The notes under the pieces were generated by a model, which was given only the letters and a program-made list of their open reading frames with translations, was not told where the DNA came from and searched no databases. A stretch of DNA of 64,000 bases. Source: DASVVT01 sp036386415. GTDB lineage: Bacteria; Acidobacteriota; Blastocatellia; Pyrinomonadales; Pyrinomonadaceae. Shown here piece by piece: positions 26,595-34,840 of this stretch. The position numbers were made by a program, and so were the translations under genes. The first letter of the stretch is position 1. The number at the start of each line of letters is the position of its first letter. The stretch is from contig DASVVT010000015.1 of the NCBI GenBank assembly GCA_036386415.1, positions 1 through 64,000 of the forward strand, in the 5' to 3' direction.

Positions 26595-27371
26595 TTAGAA
26601 GATTTTCGTTTGCCCGGGCTTCATGAACTGCACGCGCTTGTCCTTTTCAATGGCGGCGCGCACTTCCGCCTCGGTTGATAAAGTGGGCAGCGAAGCGTAG
26701 TGCATGGGGATGATGATCTGTGGCTTGAAAAATCTATTGATGGCTAAGAGGGCGACCTCGGGGCTTTGACCGTAGGCCTTGCCTCCGACGTTCGTCAGGA
26801 TAATGTCCGGGTGATAGAACTCCTGTATCAAAGCCATGTCACCGAAAATCCAGGTGTCGCCCTGGTGATAAACCGAGCGCCCGTCTGAAAATTCTACAAC
26901 GAAGCCGACGGGACGCCCGCTCGGCTCGCTTCCGTGCATCGCAGGCACGACGTGCACCTTGACATCGCCGAGCGGGATTGTGCCGCCGACGTTGATCGTT
27001 TGCACCAACTCCTCCGGCAGCCCCTCCTTCTGAAAGAGGGCGGGCATGTTGACTGTGACGAGCTTCGCCTTGCTGGCCTTGGCAATCTCGATGGCATCGC
27101 CCAGATGGTCGCCGTGAGAGTGCGTCACGAGAATGAAATTCGGTTTGTAGCGTGAGAGGTCTTTGAACTCAGGCGGGGTCGCCGGATTCTCTTTCAGGAA
27201 GGGGTCGATCAGAATCCTCGTCCCGCCGGAAGAGACAAGCTCAAAGGCGGCATGACCGAGCCAGGTGATCTGGATCTCTTTCTTAGTCTTGTTCTGTTGC
27301 GCCTGAACATTTAATAACGGGGCTATCGCCAGCAGGACGAACACCGCGACTGCTGTTTTCAATGAATTCAT
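26595..27371 (-). CDS. Exported metallo-beta-lactamase-fold hydrolase (UPF0173-like)
   Basis: A 258-residue protein with a signal peptide (1-25, NVQAQ), an unusual addition for the UPF0173 type. The metallo-hydrolase motif HSHGDH is at 84-89, with 'VVPAMHGSEPSG', 'YHQGDTWIFGD' and 'IIIPMHYASLPTL' supplying further ligands. The core 'ITWLGHAAFELVSSGGTRIL' is typical of L-ascorbate-lactonase/UPF0173 relatives. The physiological substrate is not known. GAGGTAAGG precedes the ATG. Confidence 0.85.
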   Translation of the reverse strand: MNSLKTAVAVFVLLAIAPLLNVQAQQNKTKKEIQITWLGHAAFELVSSGGTRILIDPFLKENPATPPEFKDLSRYKPNFILVTHSHGDHLGDAIEIAKASKAKLVTVNMPALFQKEGLPEELVQTINVGGTIPLGDVKVHVVPAMHGSEPSGRPVGFVVEFSDGRSVYHQGDTWIFGDMALIQEFYHPDIILTNVGGKAYGQSPEVALLAINRFFKPQIIIPMHYASLPTLSTEAEVRAAIEKDKRVQFMKPGQTKIF

Positions 27372-27410
27372 CCTTACCTCTCTCAGCTCAACGTGAATTT
27401 ATCCAACCGG

Positions 27411-28010
27411 CTATCTAACATGGAACGGACGAGCCAGTTTCTCTTCGAGGGCGATCTTCACGGTCGGCCACTCGGAATTGATGATGCTGTAGTAAACGGA
27501 GTGACGAAGACGCCCCGTGTAGGTGATCATGTGGTTTCGGAACGTGCCTTCTTCCTTCGCGCCGATGCGCTCAAGCGCGCTGCGCGAGCGTTCGTTCAGC
27601 GAGTCGGTCTTGAATTCGACGCGGATGCAGCCCCAGGTTTCAAAGGCTTGACGGAGCATCAGGTACTTGGCTTCCGTGTTGGCAGGTGTGCGCTGGTAAC
27701 TGCGACCGATCCACGTCCACCCGATCTCGACGCGTCGATTCGCGCGGTCTATGTTGCCGTAGCGCGTCGAGCCGATGACCCGCCCGGATGCCTTTTCAAT
27801 GGTGGCGAAAGGCAGCGACATTCCAGCCGCCTCTTCTTCAAGCGCCGTCTCTATGTAAAGACGCATCTCCTCCGACGTGCTGATACGCGTCGTCGTCCAA
27901 CGCCACAGGTCTTCATCAAGGCCGACCTCGCAGAGCTTTTCGTGATGATCCAGCCGAAGCGGCTCCAGGCGAACATGACGGCCTTCAAGAATAAGCGGCT
28001 CAACAACCAT
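27411..28010 (-). CDS. GNAT-family N-acetyltransferase (RimJ/RimL-like)
   Basis: A 199-residue GNAT protein. 'LEGRHVRLEPLRLDHHEKL' at the N-terminus, 'RVIGSTRYGNID', 'RRVEIGWTWIGRSYQRTPAN' (acetyl-CoA-binding region) and 'RVEFKTDSLNERSRSALERI' match RimJ/RimL-type acetyltransferases, which modify protein N-termini or small amines. AGGAC lies upstream of the ATG. The substrate cannot be read from the sequence. Confidence 0.85.
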   Translation of the reverse strand: MVVEPLILEGRHVRLEPLRLDHHEKLCEVGLDEDLWRWTTTRISTSEEMRLYIETALEEEAAGMSLPFATIEKASGRVIGSTRYGNIDRANRRVEIGWTWIGRSYQRTPANTEAKYLMLRQAFETWGCIRVEFKTDSLNERSRSALERIGAKEEGTFRNHMITYTGRLRHSVYYSIINSEWPTVKIALEEKLARPFHVR

Positions 28011-28071
28011 AAAGTCCTAAGAGGGTGTTTAAAAGAGTGGTTGAGTTAATCAGTGAGTAGGGATTAAACGC

Positions 28072-28163
28072 AAAGAACGCCAAGGGGGGACGCAGAGGGC
28101 GCAAAGAAATGACTTCTTCTCTGCGTCCTCTGCGCTGCACTTTGCGCCCTTTGCGTTTATATC
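28072..28163. repeat. Family A palindromic repeat
   Basis: GATTAAACGCAAAGAACGCC pairs imperfectly with CTTTGCGCCCTTTGCGTTTATATC. It begins beyond the GNAT start and ends 10 bp before the glnA stop. Confidence 0.8.
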
Positions 28164-28172
28164 CTCCACTTT

Positions 28173-29597
28173 TTAGATGTCGAAGTACATCCCGAACTCT
28201 AACGGGTGCGGGCGCATCCGTAAGGGTTGAATCTCTTTCTCACGCTTGTAGGTGATCCAGCGGTCGATGACCTGCGGCGTAAAGACGTCGCCTTTGAGCA
28301 GGAAGTCGTGATCGGCTTCGAGCGCTTTGAGGGATTCATCGAGTGAGCCGGGCAGGCTGGGCACGTCTCGTAAAGCTTCAGGCGAGAGATCGTAGATGTC
28401 TTTGTCGAGCGGCTGTCCCGGATCGATCTGGTTCTGTATGCCGTCGAGCCCGGCGAGCAGCATGGCGGAGAAGGCCAGGTAAGCGTTGCAGGACGGGTCG
28501 GGCGGACGAAACTCCAGGCGCTTCTGCTTCGGGTTGGTCGAGAACATGGGGATGCGTATGGCCGCCGAACGATTGCGCGCAGAGTAGGCCAGATTCACAG
28601 GCGCTTCAAAGCCGGGCACGAGCCGCTTGTAGCTGTTGGTGGTCGGCGCGGCGAAGGCGACAATCGAGGGCGCGTGTTTGAGCAGCCCGCCGATATAATG
28701 GAGCGCCATCTGCGAGAGCCCCGCGTAGCCGTCGCCTGAGAAGAGCGGCTTTTCGCCCTTCCATAGAGACTGGTGGCAGTGCATGCCTGAGCCGTTGTCG
28801 CCGTAGAGCGGCTTAGGCATAAAGGTGGCCGCCTTGCCGTAGTTGTAGGCCGTGTTGCGCACGACGTACTTGAAAATCTGTAGATTGTCAGCCGTGCCCA
28901 ACAGCGTTGCGAAACGGAAATCTATCTCGCACTGTCCGGCTGTGGCGACCTCGTGATGATGACACTCGACGTTGATCCCGCACTTGGCGAGGATCAAAGA
29001 GATTTCCGAGCGCAGATCGCTCAAGCTATCCGCCGGTGGGACGGGCACATAACCCTCTTTGCCGCGTATGCGATAGCCGAGGTTTGAGCCGTAGAACTCG
29101 TTGGCCGCGCGCCCGCTGTTCCAGTGGCCTTCGTCGGAATCGACAGAGTAGCCTGCGGAATGCTGTTCATTGTGAAACTTCACCGAATCGAAGACGAAGA
29201 ACTCGGCTTCGGGGCCGAAGTTGGCCGTGTCTGCGAGCCCTGTGAATTTAAGATAGCTTTCAGCGCGGACGGCGACCGAGCGTGGATCAAAAGCGTAGCC
29301 GTCCTTGGTGATCGGATCAACGACATTGGCGATCAGGCAGAGCGTCGGCTCCTCTGCGAACGGGTCCATCCAGTAGCGCCCGGCATCGGGTACGAGCAGC
29401 ATGTCGGATTCGTTGATCGCCGCCCAGCCGCGCAAACTGGAGGCGTCAAAGCCGAAGCCGTCTTCAAAAGAGTCTTCGCCGAGCTGTTCGATGGGGAAGG
29501 TCAGATGGTGCCAGGAGCCCGGCAAATCCGTAAAACGTACGGAGACGAACCGTGCGCCCTGATCGTCAGCATATTTCAGAGCAGTTTTTGCATTCAT
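28173..29597 (-). CDS. glnA: Type I glutamine synthetase GlnA
   Basis: Makes glutamine from glutamate, ammonia and ATP as a dodecamer. The 474-residue length and the motifs 'FGFDASSLRGWAAINESDM', 'GPEAEFFVFD', 'MPKPLYGDNGSGMHCHQSLW' and 'VPGFEAPVNLAYSARNRSA' are classic GSI-beta. The adenylylation loop 'DKDIYDLSPEALRDVP' is kept, with the target Tyr at about residue 402, in line with the glnE gene nearby. GAGGAC precedes the ATG. The long divergent intergenic region to speA should hold its promoter, but no NtrC-type site was identified. Confidence 0.96.
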   Translation of the reverse strand: MNAKTALKYADDQGARFVSVRFTDLPGSWHHLTFPIEQLGEDSFEDGFGFDASSLRGWAAINESDMLLVPDAGRYWMDPFAEEPTLCLIANVVDPITKDGYAFDPRSVAVRAESYLKFTGLADTANFGPEAEFFVFDSVKFHNEQHSAGYSVDSDEGHWNSGRAANEFYGSNLGYRIRGKEGYVPVPPADSLSDLRSEISLILAKCGINVECHHHEVATAGQCEIDFRFATLLGTADNLQIFKYVVRNTAYNYGKAATFMPKPLYGDNGSGMHCHQSLWKGEKPLFSGDGYAGLSQMALHYIGGLLKHAPSIVAFAAPTTNSYKRLVPGFEAPVNLAYSARNRSAAIRIPMFSTNPKQKRLEFRPPDPSCNAYLAFSAMLLAGLDGIQNQIDPGQPLDKDIYDLSPEALRDVPSLPGSLDESLKALEADHDFLLKGDVFTPQVIDRWITYKREKEIQPLRMRPHPLEFGMYFDI

Positions 29598-30038
29598 AGT
29601 TTGTCCTCACGGGAAAAAGGGAGTGTTGGAGGTGCTTTCCGCGCCGTAGAAGTTGGCGGTGCGGTTTCCTGGTCTTGCGAGAGCGAGCGGTGTGCCTGTG
29701 CGAGAGAGCGCGTCATACTGCGGCAGCGCCTTAAAAAGCTTTGCATTATAGTCGCGCGCCGCCTCGTGTCAAGGATTTCTTTGCACACTTCCGAAGAGGC
29801 GCGCGAGCGCGCTGACACCTTTTCGACACTTAAATTATTACCGGGCGCAGACTTAACCCTGCGGCAGCAAATCCGGGGGCAAAAAAATAGTTTTTGACCG
29901 ACCTCGCGTTTTCTGTTAAATTGCGAGCCTAAGTGTTCCATCCATGATTCTCCGCTACAGGGCTTTATTGAGAAGCAGCGCTTCGCTACGTGCGGGAACG
30001 CGCGCCATTGGGAACAGCACTCAGGGGGAGACCGCGAA
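29598..30038. other. Divergent intergenic region glnA-speA
   Basis: A 441-bp region without a convincing gene; open frames here lack any family resemblance. A candidate sigma70-type promoter facing speA is TTGACC at 29894-29899 and TAAATT at 29917-29922 (17-bp spacing). I saw no riboswitch or repeat-family copy in it. Confidence 0.4.
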
Positions 30039-31976
30039 TTGACCACGGCTATTGAACACACGCTTGAAACCTACGGGATAGAGAATTGGGGCGCAGGCTA
30101 TTTTGACGTTAACCGTAAAGGTAATTTGATCGTGCACCCCGCCGAAGGGGATGCACGCGCGGCAGACTTGAAAGAGATCGTTGACGACCTACAGCGTCGC
30201 GGCATCGGCACGCCCGTGCTCCTGCGCTTCCCCCAGTTGGTCGCCAGCCAGGTGCGCAAGCTCCAACGCGCCTTTCGCAACTCCATACGCGAATTCGAGT
30301 ACCAGGGCACGCACATGTGCGTCTACCCGATGAAGGTCAACCAGCAGCGGGCGGTCGTCGAAGAGTACCTGCGCGAAGGCTCCCGCTACGATTTCGGGCT
30401 GGAAGCGGGCTCGAAACCGGAGCTCTACGCGGCGCTCGCCCTGGAACAGACCCCCGACAGCCTGCTCGTCCTAAACGGCTTCAAGGATGCGGAGTTCATC
30501 GAGCTGGCGTTTGCGGGCGCGATGTGCGGCAAGCGCGTCGTCATCGTCATCGAGAAGATGAGCGAGCTCGGCCACATCCTGCGTCTGGCCGAAGAGCACG
30601 AGGAGGGCAATCTGCCGATGGTCGGCATCCGCGTCAAGCTCTATTCCAAGGGCTCTGGCCGCTGGGAAAAGTCCGGCGGCGAGGCGGCCAAGTTCGGATT
30701 GACGACCACAGAGATTCTGGAAGTCATCGGACGCTTGCAGGATGCAGGACGCACCGACATGCTCCGCTTACTGCACTTTCACATCGGCTCGCAACTGACA
30801 GACATCAAGCGCATCAAGAACGCTATGAAAGAGGCGGCGCGCGTCTACAGCAAGATCTACCAGATGAAGGTTCCCATCGACCTGCTGGATGTCGGCGGCG
30901 GCATGGCCGTCGATTACGACGGATCGAAAACCGCCTTCGATTCTTCCGCCAACTACTCGGCGCAGGAGTTCGCCAACGACGTGATCTACACGATCAAGCA
31001 GGTCTGCGACGACGAGAACGTGCCGCACCCGAACGTCATCCAGGAGTCCGGGCGCTACCTCGCCGCCTATCACGCCATTCTCATCACCAACGTGGTTGAC
31101 GAGATTGAAACGGTCGTCGAGGACATCACGCCCTTTGAAATCGACGAGGATGATCCGCAGGTGATTACAGAACTCGGCGACCTGCGCGAGACCATCTCGG
31201 TCAAGAATTACCGCGAGTATTATCACGACGCGCTCGAACATCGCGAAGAACTCTTTACGCTCTTCAATCTGGGTCTGATCTCATTGGAAGATCGCGCCAA
31301 AGGCGAGGTGCTCTTCTGGGACGTGTGCGAGCGCGCGGACAAGTATGCGCAGCAGGCCAAGTATGTTTCCGAAGAGTTTGGCGACCTGCGCCGACTGCTC
31401 TGCGCGAAATACCTGACGAATTTCTCCGTCTTCCGCTCGGTGCCGGATCACTGGGCGCTCGATCAACTGTTCCCCATCGTCCCCATACACAAGCTCAATA
31501 AGCCCCCTTTGGAGTACGCGACGCTCTGCGACATCACGTGCGATTCGGACGGCATCGTCGATAAGTTCGTCGATCTACACGACGTCAAGCAGGTGCTTGA
31601 GCTTCACTCGCTCGTCGAAGGCGAGCCCTATTATCTGGCCTTCGCGCTCGTCGGCGCGTACCAGGAGGTGATGGGCAACAGCCACAACCTTTTCGGCGCG
31701 CCCAACGAAGCGCACATACATATTGACGAAGACGGCTACCTGATCAAAAAGGTGGTTCAGGGCACAACCGTCGGCGAAGCCTTGCATCGTGCGCGCTACG
31801 AGCGAGGACAGCTTCACGAAGGCTTTCGCCGCCAGGCCGCGCAACGCGTCAAGCGCGGCGACCTGACGGAAGCCGAAGCCGCACAGCTTGTCGAATTTTA
31901 CGAAGCGCGCTTTAACGCCTACACCTATCTTGGAACCGATGGGAAAGAAGTAAGAGGCAGGCGCAGCAGAGACTAG
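30039..31976 (+). CDS. speA: Biosynthetic arginine decarboxylase SpeA
   Basis: Converts arginine to agmatine with PLP, the first step of the plant-type polyamine route. The 645-residue length fits SpeA. The PLP lysine is Lys99 in 'VYPMKVNQQ'. 'FGLEAGSKPEL', 'LHFHIGSQLTDI' and 'LDVGGGMAVDYDG' are the alanine-racemase-fold motifs, and the C-terminal half carries the SpeA-specific helical bundle and 'CDITCDSDGIVD' with the catalytic Cys. The start is TTG with AGGGGGAG nine bases upstream. It is followed by a DHS-like gene and speB. Confidence 0.96.
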   Translation: MTTAIEHTLETYGIENWGAGYFDVNRKGNLIVHPAEGDARAADLKEIVDDLQRRGIGTPVLLRFPQLVASQVRKLQRAFRNSIREFEYQGTHMCVYPMKVNQQRAVVEEYLREGSRYDFGLEAGSKPELYAALALEQTPDSLLVLNGFKDAEFIELAFAGAMCGKRVVIVIEKMSELGHILRLAEEHEEGNLPMVGIRVKLYSKGSGRWEKSGGEAAKFGLTTTEILEVIGRLQDAGRTDMLRLLHFHIGSQLTDIKRIKNAMKEAARVYSKIYQMKVPIDLLDVGGGMAVDYDGSKTAFDSSANYSAQEFANDVIYTIKQVCDDENVPHPNVIQESGRYLAAYHAILITNVVDEIETVVEDITPFEIDEDDPQVITELGDLRETISVKNYREYYHDALEHREELFTLFNLGLISLEDRAKGEVLFWDVCERADKYAQQAKYVSEEFGDLRRLLCAKYLTNFSVFRSVPDHWALDQLFPIVPIHKLNKPPLEYATLCDITCDSDGIVDKFVDLHDVKQVLELHSLVEGEPYYLAFALVGAYQEVMGNSHNLFGAPNEAHIHIDEDGYLIKKVVQGTTVGEALHRARYERGQLHEGFRRQAAQRVKRGDLTEAEAAQLVEFYEARFNAYTYLGTDGKEVRGRRSRD

Positions 31977-31979
31977 AAG

Positions 31980-32074
31980 AAGTCTAGAGTCTGGAGTCCG
32001 AGAGTCCGGAGTCAAAAGAAAGAGATATTTTCTGTCTTTGACTCCAGACTCCAGACTCTCGGACTCCGGACTCT
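31980..32074. repeat. Inverted repeat of AGTCTGGAGTCCGAGAGTC type
   Basis: The left arm 31980-32013 (GTCTGGAGTCCGAGAGTCCG) is inverted at 32037-32074 (GACTCCAGACTCCAGACTCTCGG) around an AT-rich loop. It spans almost the whole speA-DHS gap and leaves only 13 bp before the next ATG. Single copy in this window. Confidence 0.85.
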
Positions 32075-32087
32075 ATTGGAGACCTTT

Positions 32088-33149
32088 ATGGTGACTCAGC
32101 GAAAACCCAGACCGTCTAAGTATTTGACCGTGCCGACGCGACCCATCCAGGTGGATCGCGACCGTTCGGTGGCCGGGCTTCTGGAAAAGATGGAGGGCTC
32201 TGGCTTTGGCGGACGCCAGATGGCCGAAGCGCACCGCATCTGGCTCGACATGCTCGGCGACAACACGACCATCTTCGTCGCCGGCTCAGGCGCGCTTATT
32301 CCGGCTGGCATGCGCCGTCTTCTGGCCTACGTGATTAAGAATCGTTTCGTTGACGTGCTCGTACTCTCCGGCTCGATTCTCTTTCACGACCTGCACGAGA
32401 CCCTGGGACGCCACCACTTTCAGGCACATCCCTCGATGACCGATGCGGAGCTTGAGGCTTCGCAGATCAACCGCATGTGGGATCTGCTCGCCAGCGAGGA
32501 GGAGTACCGCGAGGCAGACGAATGGGTCGGCGGCTTCACCAATCAACTCGATCAAACGCGCCCCTATTCGACGCGTGAATTCCTGCACCTGCTGGGGCGC
32601 GAGCTGGCCGAGATCGCCACTGAAGACGGTGTGCTTACCTCCGCCTACAAAGCGCGCGTGCCCATCTTCTGCCCGGCGGTCGCCGACAGCGCCATCGCCA
32701 TCGGCATCGCTGCGGCTCGTTTCGAGAAGAAGAACAATTTTCAGTTCGACATCGTCCAGGACGTACTTGACCTGACGCAGGTGGCTGCGCGCGCGCGCGT
32801 CTCCGGCGTCATCAATCTCGGCGGCGGGACGACCAAGAGCTTCATCCAACAGACGGAAATCTCCACCAACATCGTCAAGATTCCGTCGCGCGGCCACAAG
32901 TACGCCATACAGATTTCCACGGACGCGCCCCATCCGGGCGGGCGCTCCAACGCCGTCTCCTTCGACGAAGGATTGATCTACGGCAAGCTCGCGCGCGGCG
33001 CGCACACGGCCTACGTCAACTGCGACGCGACCATCGCGCTTCCCATCCTCGTCACCGCGCTCTCGCAAACCGCCGCCAAGTACATGAAGGGACGCAAGCG
33101 TCCGAACTTCATCTTCACCGGGCGCGATTTGACGATTGAAGTACCGTGA
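32088..33149 (+). CDS. Deoxyhypusine-synthase-family protein, probable polyamine enzyme
   Basis: A 353-residue member of the deoxyhypusine synthase (DHS) family. The NAD-binding segments 'IFVAGSGALIPAGMRRLLAY' and 'VSGVINLGGGTTKSF' are present, as is the catalytic lysine: Lys300 in 'GLIYGKLARG' aligns with Lys329 of human DHS (SWGKI). Bacteria lack eIF5A, so the likely reaction is NAD-dependent aminobutyl transfer between small polyamines (homospermidine-like chemistry); this is inference. Its place between speA and speB supports it. GGAG at 32078-32081 favours the ATG at 32088 over a TTG at 32076. Confidence 0.85.
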   Translation: MVTQRKPRPSKYLTVPTRPIQVDRDRSVAGLLEKMEGSGFGGRQMAEAHRIWLDMLGDNTTIFVAGSGALIPAGMRRLLAYVIKNRFVDVLVLSGSILFHDLHETLGRHHFQAHPSMTDAELEASQINRMWDLLASEEEYREADEWVGGFTNQLDQTRPYSTREFLHLLGRELAEIATEDGVLTSAYKARVPIFCPAVADSAIAIGIAAARFEKKNNFQFDIVQDVLDLTQVAARARVSGVINLGGGTTKSFIQQTEISTNIVKIPSRGHKYAIQISTDAPHPGGRSNAVSFDEGLIYGKLARGAHTAYVNCDATIALPILVTALSQTAAKYMKGRKRPNFIFTGRDLTIEVP

Positions 33150-33155
33150 CGAAAA

Positions 33156-33217
33156 GCAGTAGTCAGTAGACAGCAGCCAGTAGTCAGTAGAAAGAACATG
33201 CTGATTACTGGCTATTT
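33156..33217. repeat. Family B repeat, left arm of the hicA/hicB segment
   Basis: GCAGTAGTCAGTAGACAGCA and onward, ending GTAGTCAGTAGAAAGAACATG, with a short partial opposite arm (GATTACTGGCTA). The main inverse arm is at 33852-33878, on the other side of hicA and hicB. Confidence 0.8.
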
Positions 33218-33262
33218 ATTTTTATGCAGCCGATCAATTCTTCACTCCTTCAAGTTCAGCCC

Positions 33263-33290
33263 TTGACAGATTCACGAATATTCCTATGAT
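33263..33290 (+). promoter_or_regulatory. Predicted sigma70-type promoter of hicA
   Basis: TTGACA (33263-33268) and TATGAT (33285-33290) with 16-bp spacing. A small inverted repeat CTGAC-N7-GTCAG (33305-33321) just downstream could be a regulator site. hicA starts 61 bp after the -10 box. Confidence 0.6.
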
Positions 33291-33351
33291 GCGCCGCGAA
33301 TTCGCTGACAAAAGTCGTCAGTGAAAGGATTGAGGAAAAGAGGTATCGCCT

Positions 33352-33573
33352 ATGGCTGGAAAGTTGCCCGTGCTAAAACCAAAGAAAGTTATTACCGCTC
33401 TTGAGCGTCATGGATTTCAAATCCGGCGCGTAACAGGAAGTCACTACATTCTGAAGAAAGATAATCGAATAGTGACAGTTCCTTATCACAACAAAGATTT
33501 GAAGGCTGGCACGCTCGCATCCATAATTAAGCAGGCTGGTTTTACAGTTGAAGAGTTTTTGGATTTACTATAA
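33352..33573 (+). CDS. hicA: HicA-type mRNA interferase toxin
   Basis: A 73-residue dsRBD-fold toxin of the HicA/YcfA family that cleaves mRNA in translation-arresting fashion. The catalytic His is His31 in the GSHYIL motif; 'KKVITALERHGFQIRRVTGS' and 'HNKDLKAGTLASIIKQAGFT' are typical. AGAGG lies 8 nt before the ATG. The gene is clearly AT-richer than its neighbours. Unlike the usual hicAB operon, its partner hicB is encoded convergently 15 bp downstream on the other strand. Confidence 0.92.
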   Translation: MAGKLPVLKPKKVITALERHGFQIRRVTGSHYILKKDNRIVTVPYHNKDLKAGTLASIIKQAGFTVEEFLDLL

Positions 33574-33588
33574 GGCTTGAGGAATGAG

Positions 33589-33816
33589 TCAAGCAATCTC
33601 GACCGCTATTTCTTCAGCGATTGAATTATCTGACGGGATTGGTTCTCCATCTTCAATAAGAACTTCAAGGTAGCCGCGAATGGCATCGGCAGCCATCGCG
33701 CGTGCTTCTTCCAGCGTATCTCCCTCAGTTACCAATCCGGGCAGCGCGGGACACGTCACAACGTAACCGCCAGTCTCATCCGGCGTCATCACAACTGTGA
33801 AGTTAAGGACTTTCAT
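33589..33816 (-). CDS. hicB: HicB-type antitoxin
   Basis: A 75-residue HicB: 'FTVVMTPDETGGYVVTCPAL' and 'PGLVTEGDTLEEARAMAADA' form the RNase-H-like HicB fold. It is short and has no C-terminal DNA-binding domain, so autoregulation as in E. coli HicB is doubtful. It is transcribed toward hicA from its own extended -10 promoter. Separate, opposed transcription of toxin and antitoxin is unusual for this family. Confidence 0.92.
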   Translation of the reverse strand: MKVLNFTVVMTPDETGGYVVTCPALPGLVTEGDTLEEARAMAADAIRGYLEVLIEDGEPIPSDNSIAEEIAVEIA

Positions 33817-33823
33817 GGAATGG

Positions 33824-33832
33824 ATTATAACA
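33824..33832 (-). promoter_or_regulatory. Extended -10 promoter of hicB
   Basis: On the minus strand TGTTATAAT is a perfect extended -10 element. It ends 7 nt before the hicB ATG, so transcription would begin at or beside the start codon, and no ribosome-binding site is seen. A leaderless mRNA is likely. Confidence 0.55.
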
Positions 33833-33851
33833 TTCGATTATCAGTTTTCGT

Positions 33852-33878
33852 CTACTGACTACTGACCACTGTCTCCTG
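33852..33878. repeat. Family B repeat, right arm of the hicA/hicB segment
   Basis: CTACTGACTACTGACCACTG and onward, inverse to 33156-33191. It ends directly at the TATACT box in front of speB. Confidence 0.8.
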
Positions 33879-33884
33879 TATACT
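33879..33884 (+). promoter_or_regulatory. Candidate -10 element of speB
   Basis: TATACT ends 7 nt before the speB ATG. CTGACT in the adjoining family B arm (33855-33860) could act as a -35 at 18-bp spacing. As with hicB, the distance implies a leaderless transcript. Confidence 0.4.
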
Positions 33885-33891
33885 TTCTTCC

Positions 33892-34824
33892 ATGTCCGAA
33901 TCAGCACACCTTCCTGTGAACTTCGGCGGCATCGCCGAGGAAGAGTTTTCGAGTTTTGAGCGGGCGCGCATTCTCGTGTGGCCTGTCTCTTACGAGGGGA
34001 CTGTCTCTTACGGAACGGGGACGGGGCGCGGAGCCGAGGCGATCATTGATGCCTCGCGCAACATGGAGCTGTATGATGAAGAGACGGACGCTGAAGTTTA
34101 TAGGCTGGGCATTCACACGCTCGACGAAGCACCTTCTATTGATCCGCCTGAGCGCATGATGCAGGCGCTGTACGAGCGCGCCGCCCGGTTAGTCGCGACC
34201 GGGAAATTCGTCGCCATGATCGGCGGCGAGCATTCGGTCAGCGCGCCCGTCATACGCGCTCATGCCGAGCGCTACGCTGATCTCTCCGTGCTTCAGATAG
34301 ACGCCCATGCGGACTTGCGCGACCAGTATGACGGCACGCCGCACTCGCACGCTTCGATCATGGCGCGCGTCGTGCGCGATATGCGTTTGCCGTCCGTGCA
34401 ATGCGGGATTCGCTCGATCTCTGCCGAAGAGGCGCGCGTCCTCGATGAGTTGCCGACGCGCATCTTCTGGGCTAAAGACATCGTGGGTCGCACGGATTGG
34501 TGGGAAGAGGCAGTCTCTAGCCTGACCGAGAACGTTTACCTGACAATAGACATCGACGGGCTCGATCCTTCGCTGGTCGCGCAGACGGGGACGCCGGAGC
34601 CGGGGGGGCTCGGCTGGTACGAGACGATTGGGTTGATCCGCACGCTCGCGCGTAGTCGTCGCGTCGTCGGCATGGACCTGACAGAATACTCTTACGTTGA
34701 GGGCTTCGACGCTTCGGCCTTCCTCTGCGCCAAGCTCATCTACAAATCGCTGGCCTTCATCTTTGAAGGGCAGACAGCACGCGTACGCGGCAGGGGACAG
34801 CAGCCCTCAGCCGCCCATGCATAA
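33892..34824 (+). CDS. speB: Agmatinase-family ureohydrolase SpeB
   Basis: Hydrolyses agmatine (or a related guanidino compound) to putrescine and urea with a binuclear Mn site. Metal ligands are visible: His114 in GGEHS, Asp137/His139/Asp141 in 'DAHADLRDQYDG', and 'TIDIDGLDPS' near 220. The 310-residue length is typical. Together with SpeA this completes arginine-to-putrescine conversion; with the DHS-like enzyme nearby it may instead act on a longer aminopropyl- or aminobutyl-agmatine, which the sequence cannot settle. It is separated from the DHS-like gene only by the hicA/hicB segment. Confidence 0.9.
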   Translation: MSESAHLPVNFGGIAEEEFSSFERARILVWPVSYEGTVSYGTGTGRGAEAIIDASRNMELYDEETDAEVYRLGIHTLDEAPSIDPPERMMQALYERAARLVATGKFVAMIGGEHSVSAPVIRAHAERYADLSVLQIDAHADLRDQYDGTPHSHASIMARVVRDMRLPSVQCGIRSISAEEARVLDELPTRIFWAKDIVGRTDWWEEAVSSLTENVYLTIDIDGLDPSLVAQTGTPEPGGLGWYETIGLIRTLARSRRVVGMDLTEYSYVEGFDASAFLCAKLIYKSLAFIFEGQTARVRGRGQQPSAAHA

Positions 34825-34840
34825 AAAAGGGGGATTTAAG

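Noticed and set aside
29594..30061. 155-codon minus-strand open frame in the glnA-speA gap
   Set aside because: Composition is Arg/Ser/Cys-rich and unlike neighbours; it overlaps the speA start and glnA leader.
33305..33321. CTGAC-N7-GTCAG as a HicB operator
   Set aside because: Only a 5-bp half-site, and this HicB lacks a DNA-binding domain, so it is mentioned but not claimed.
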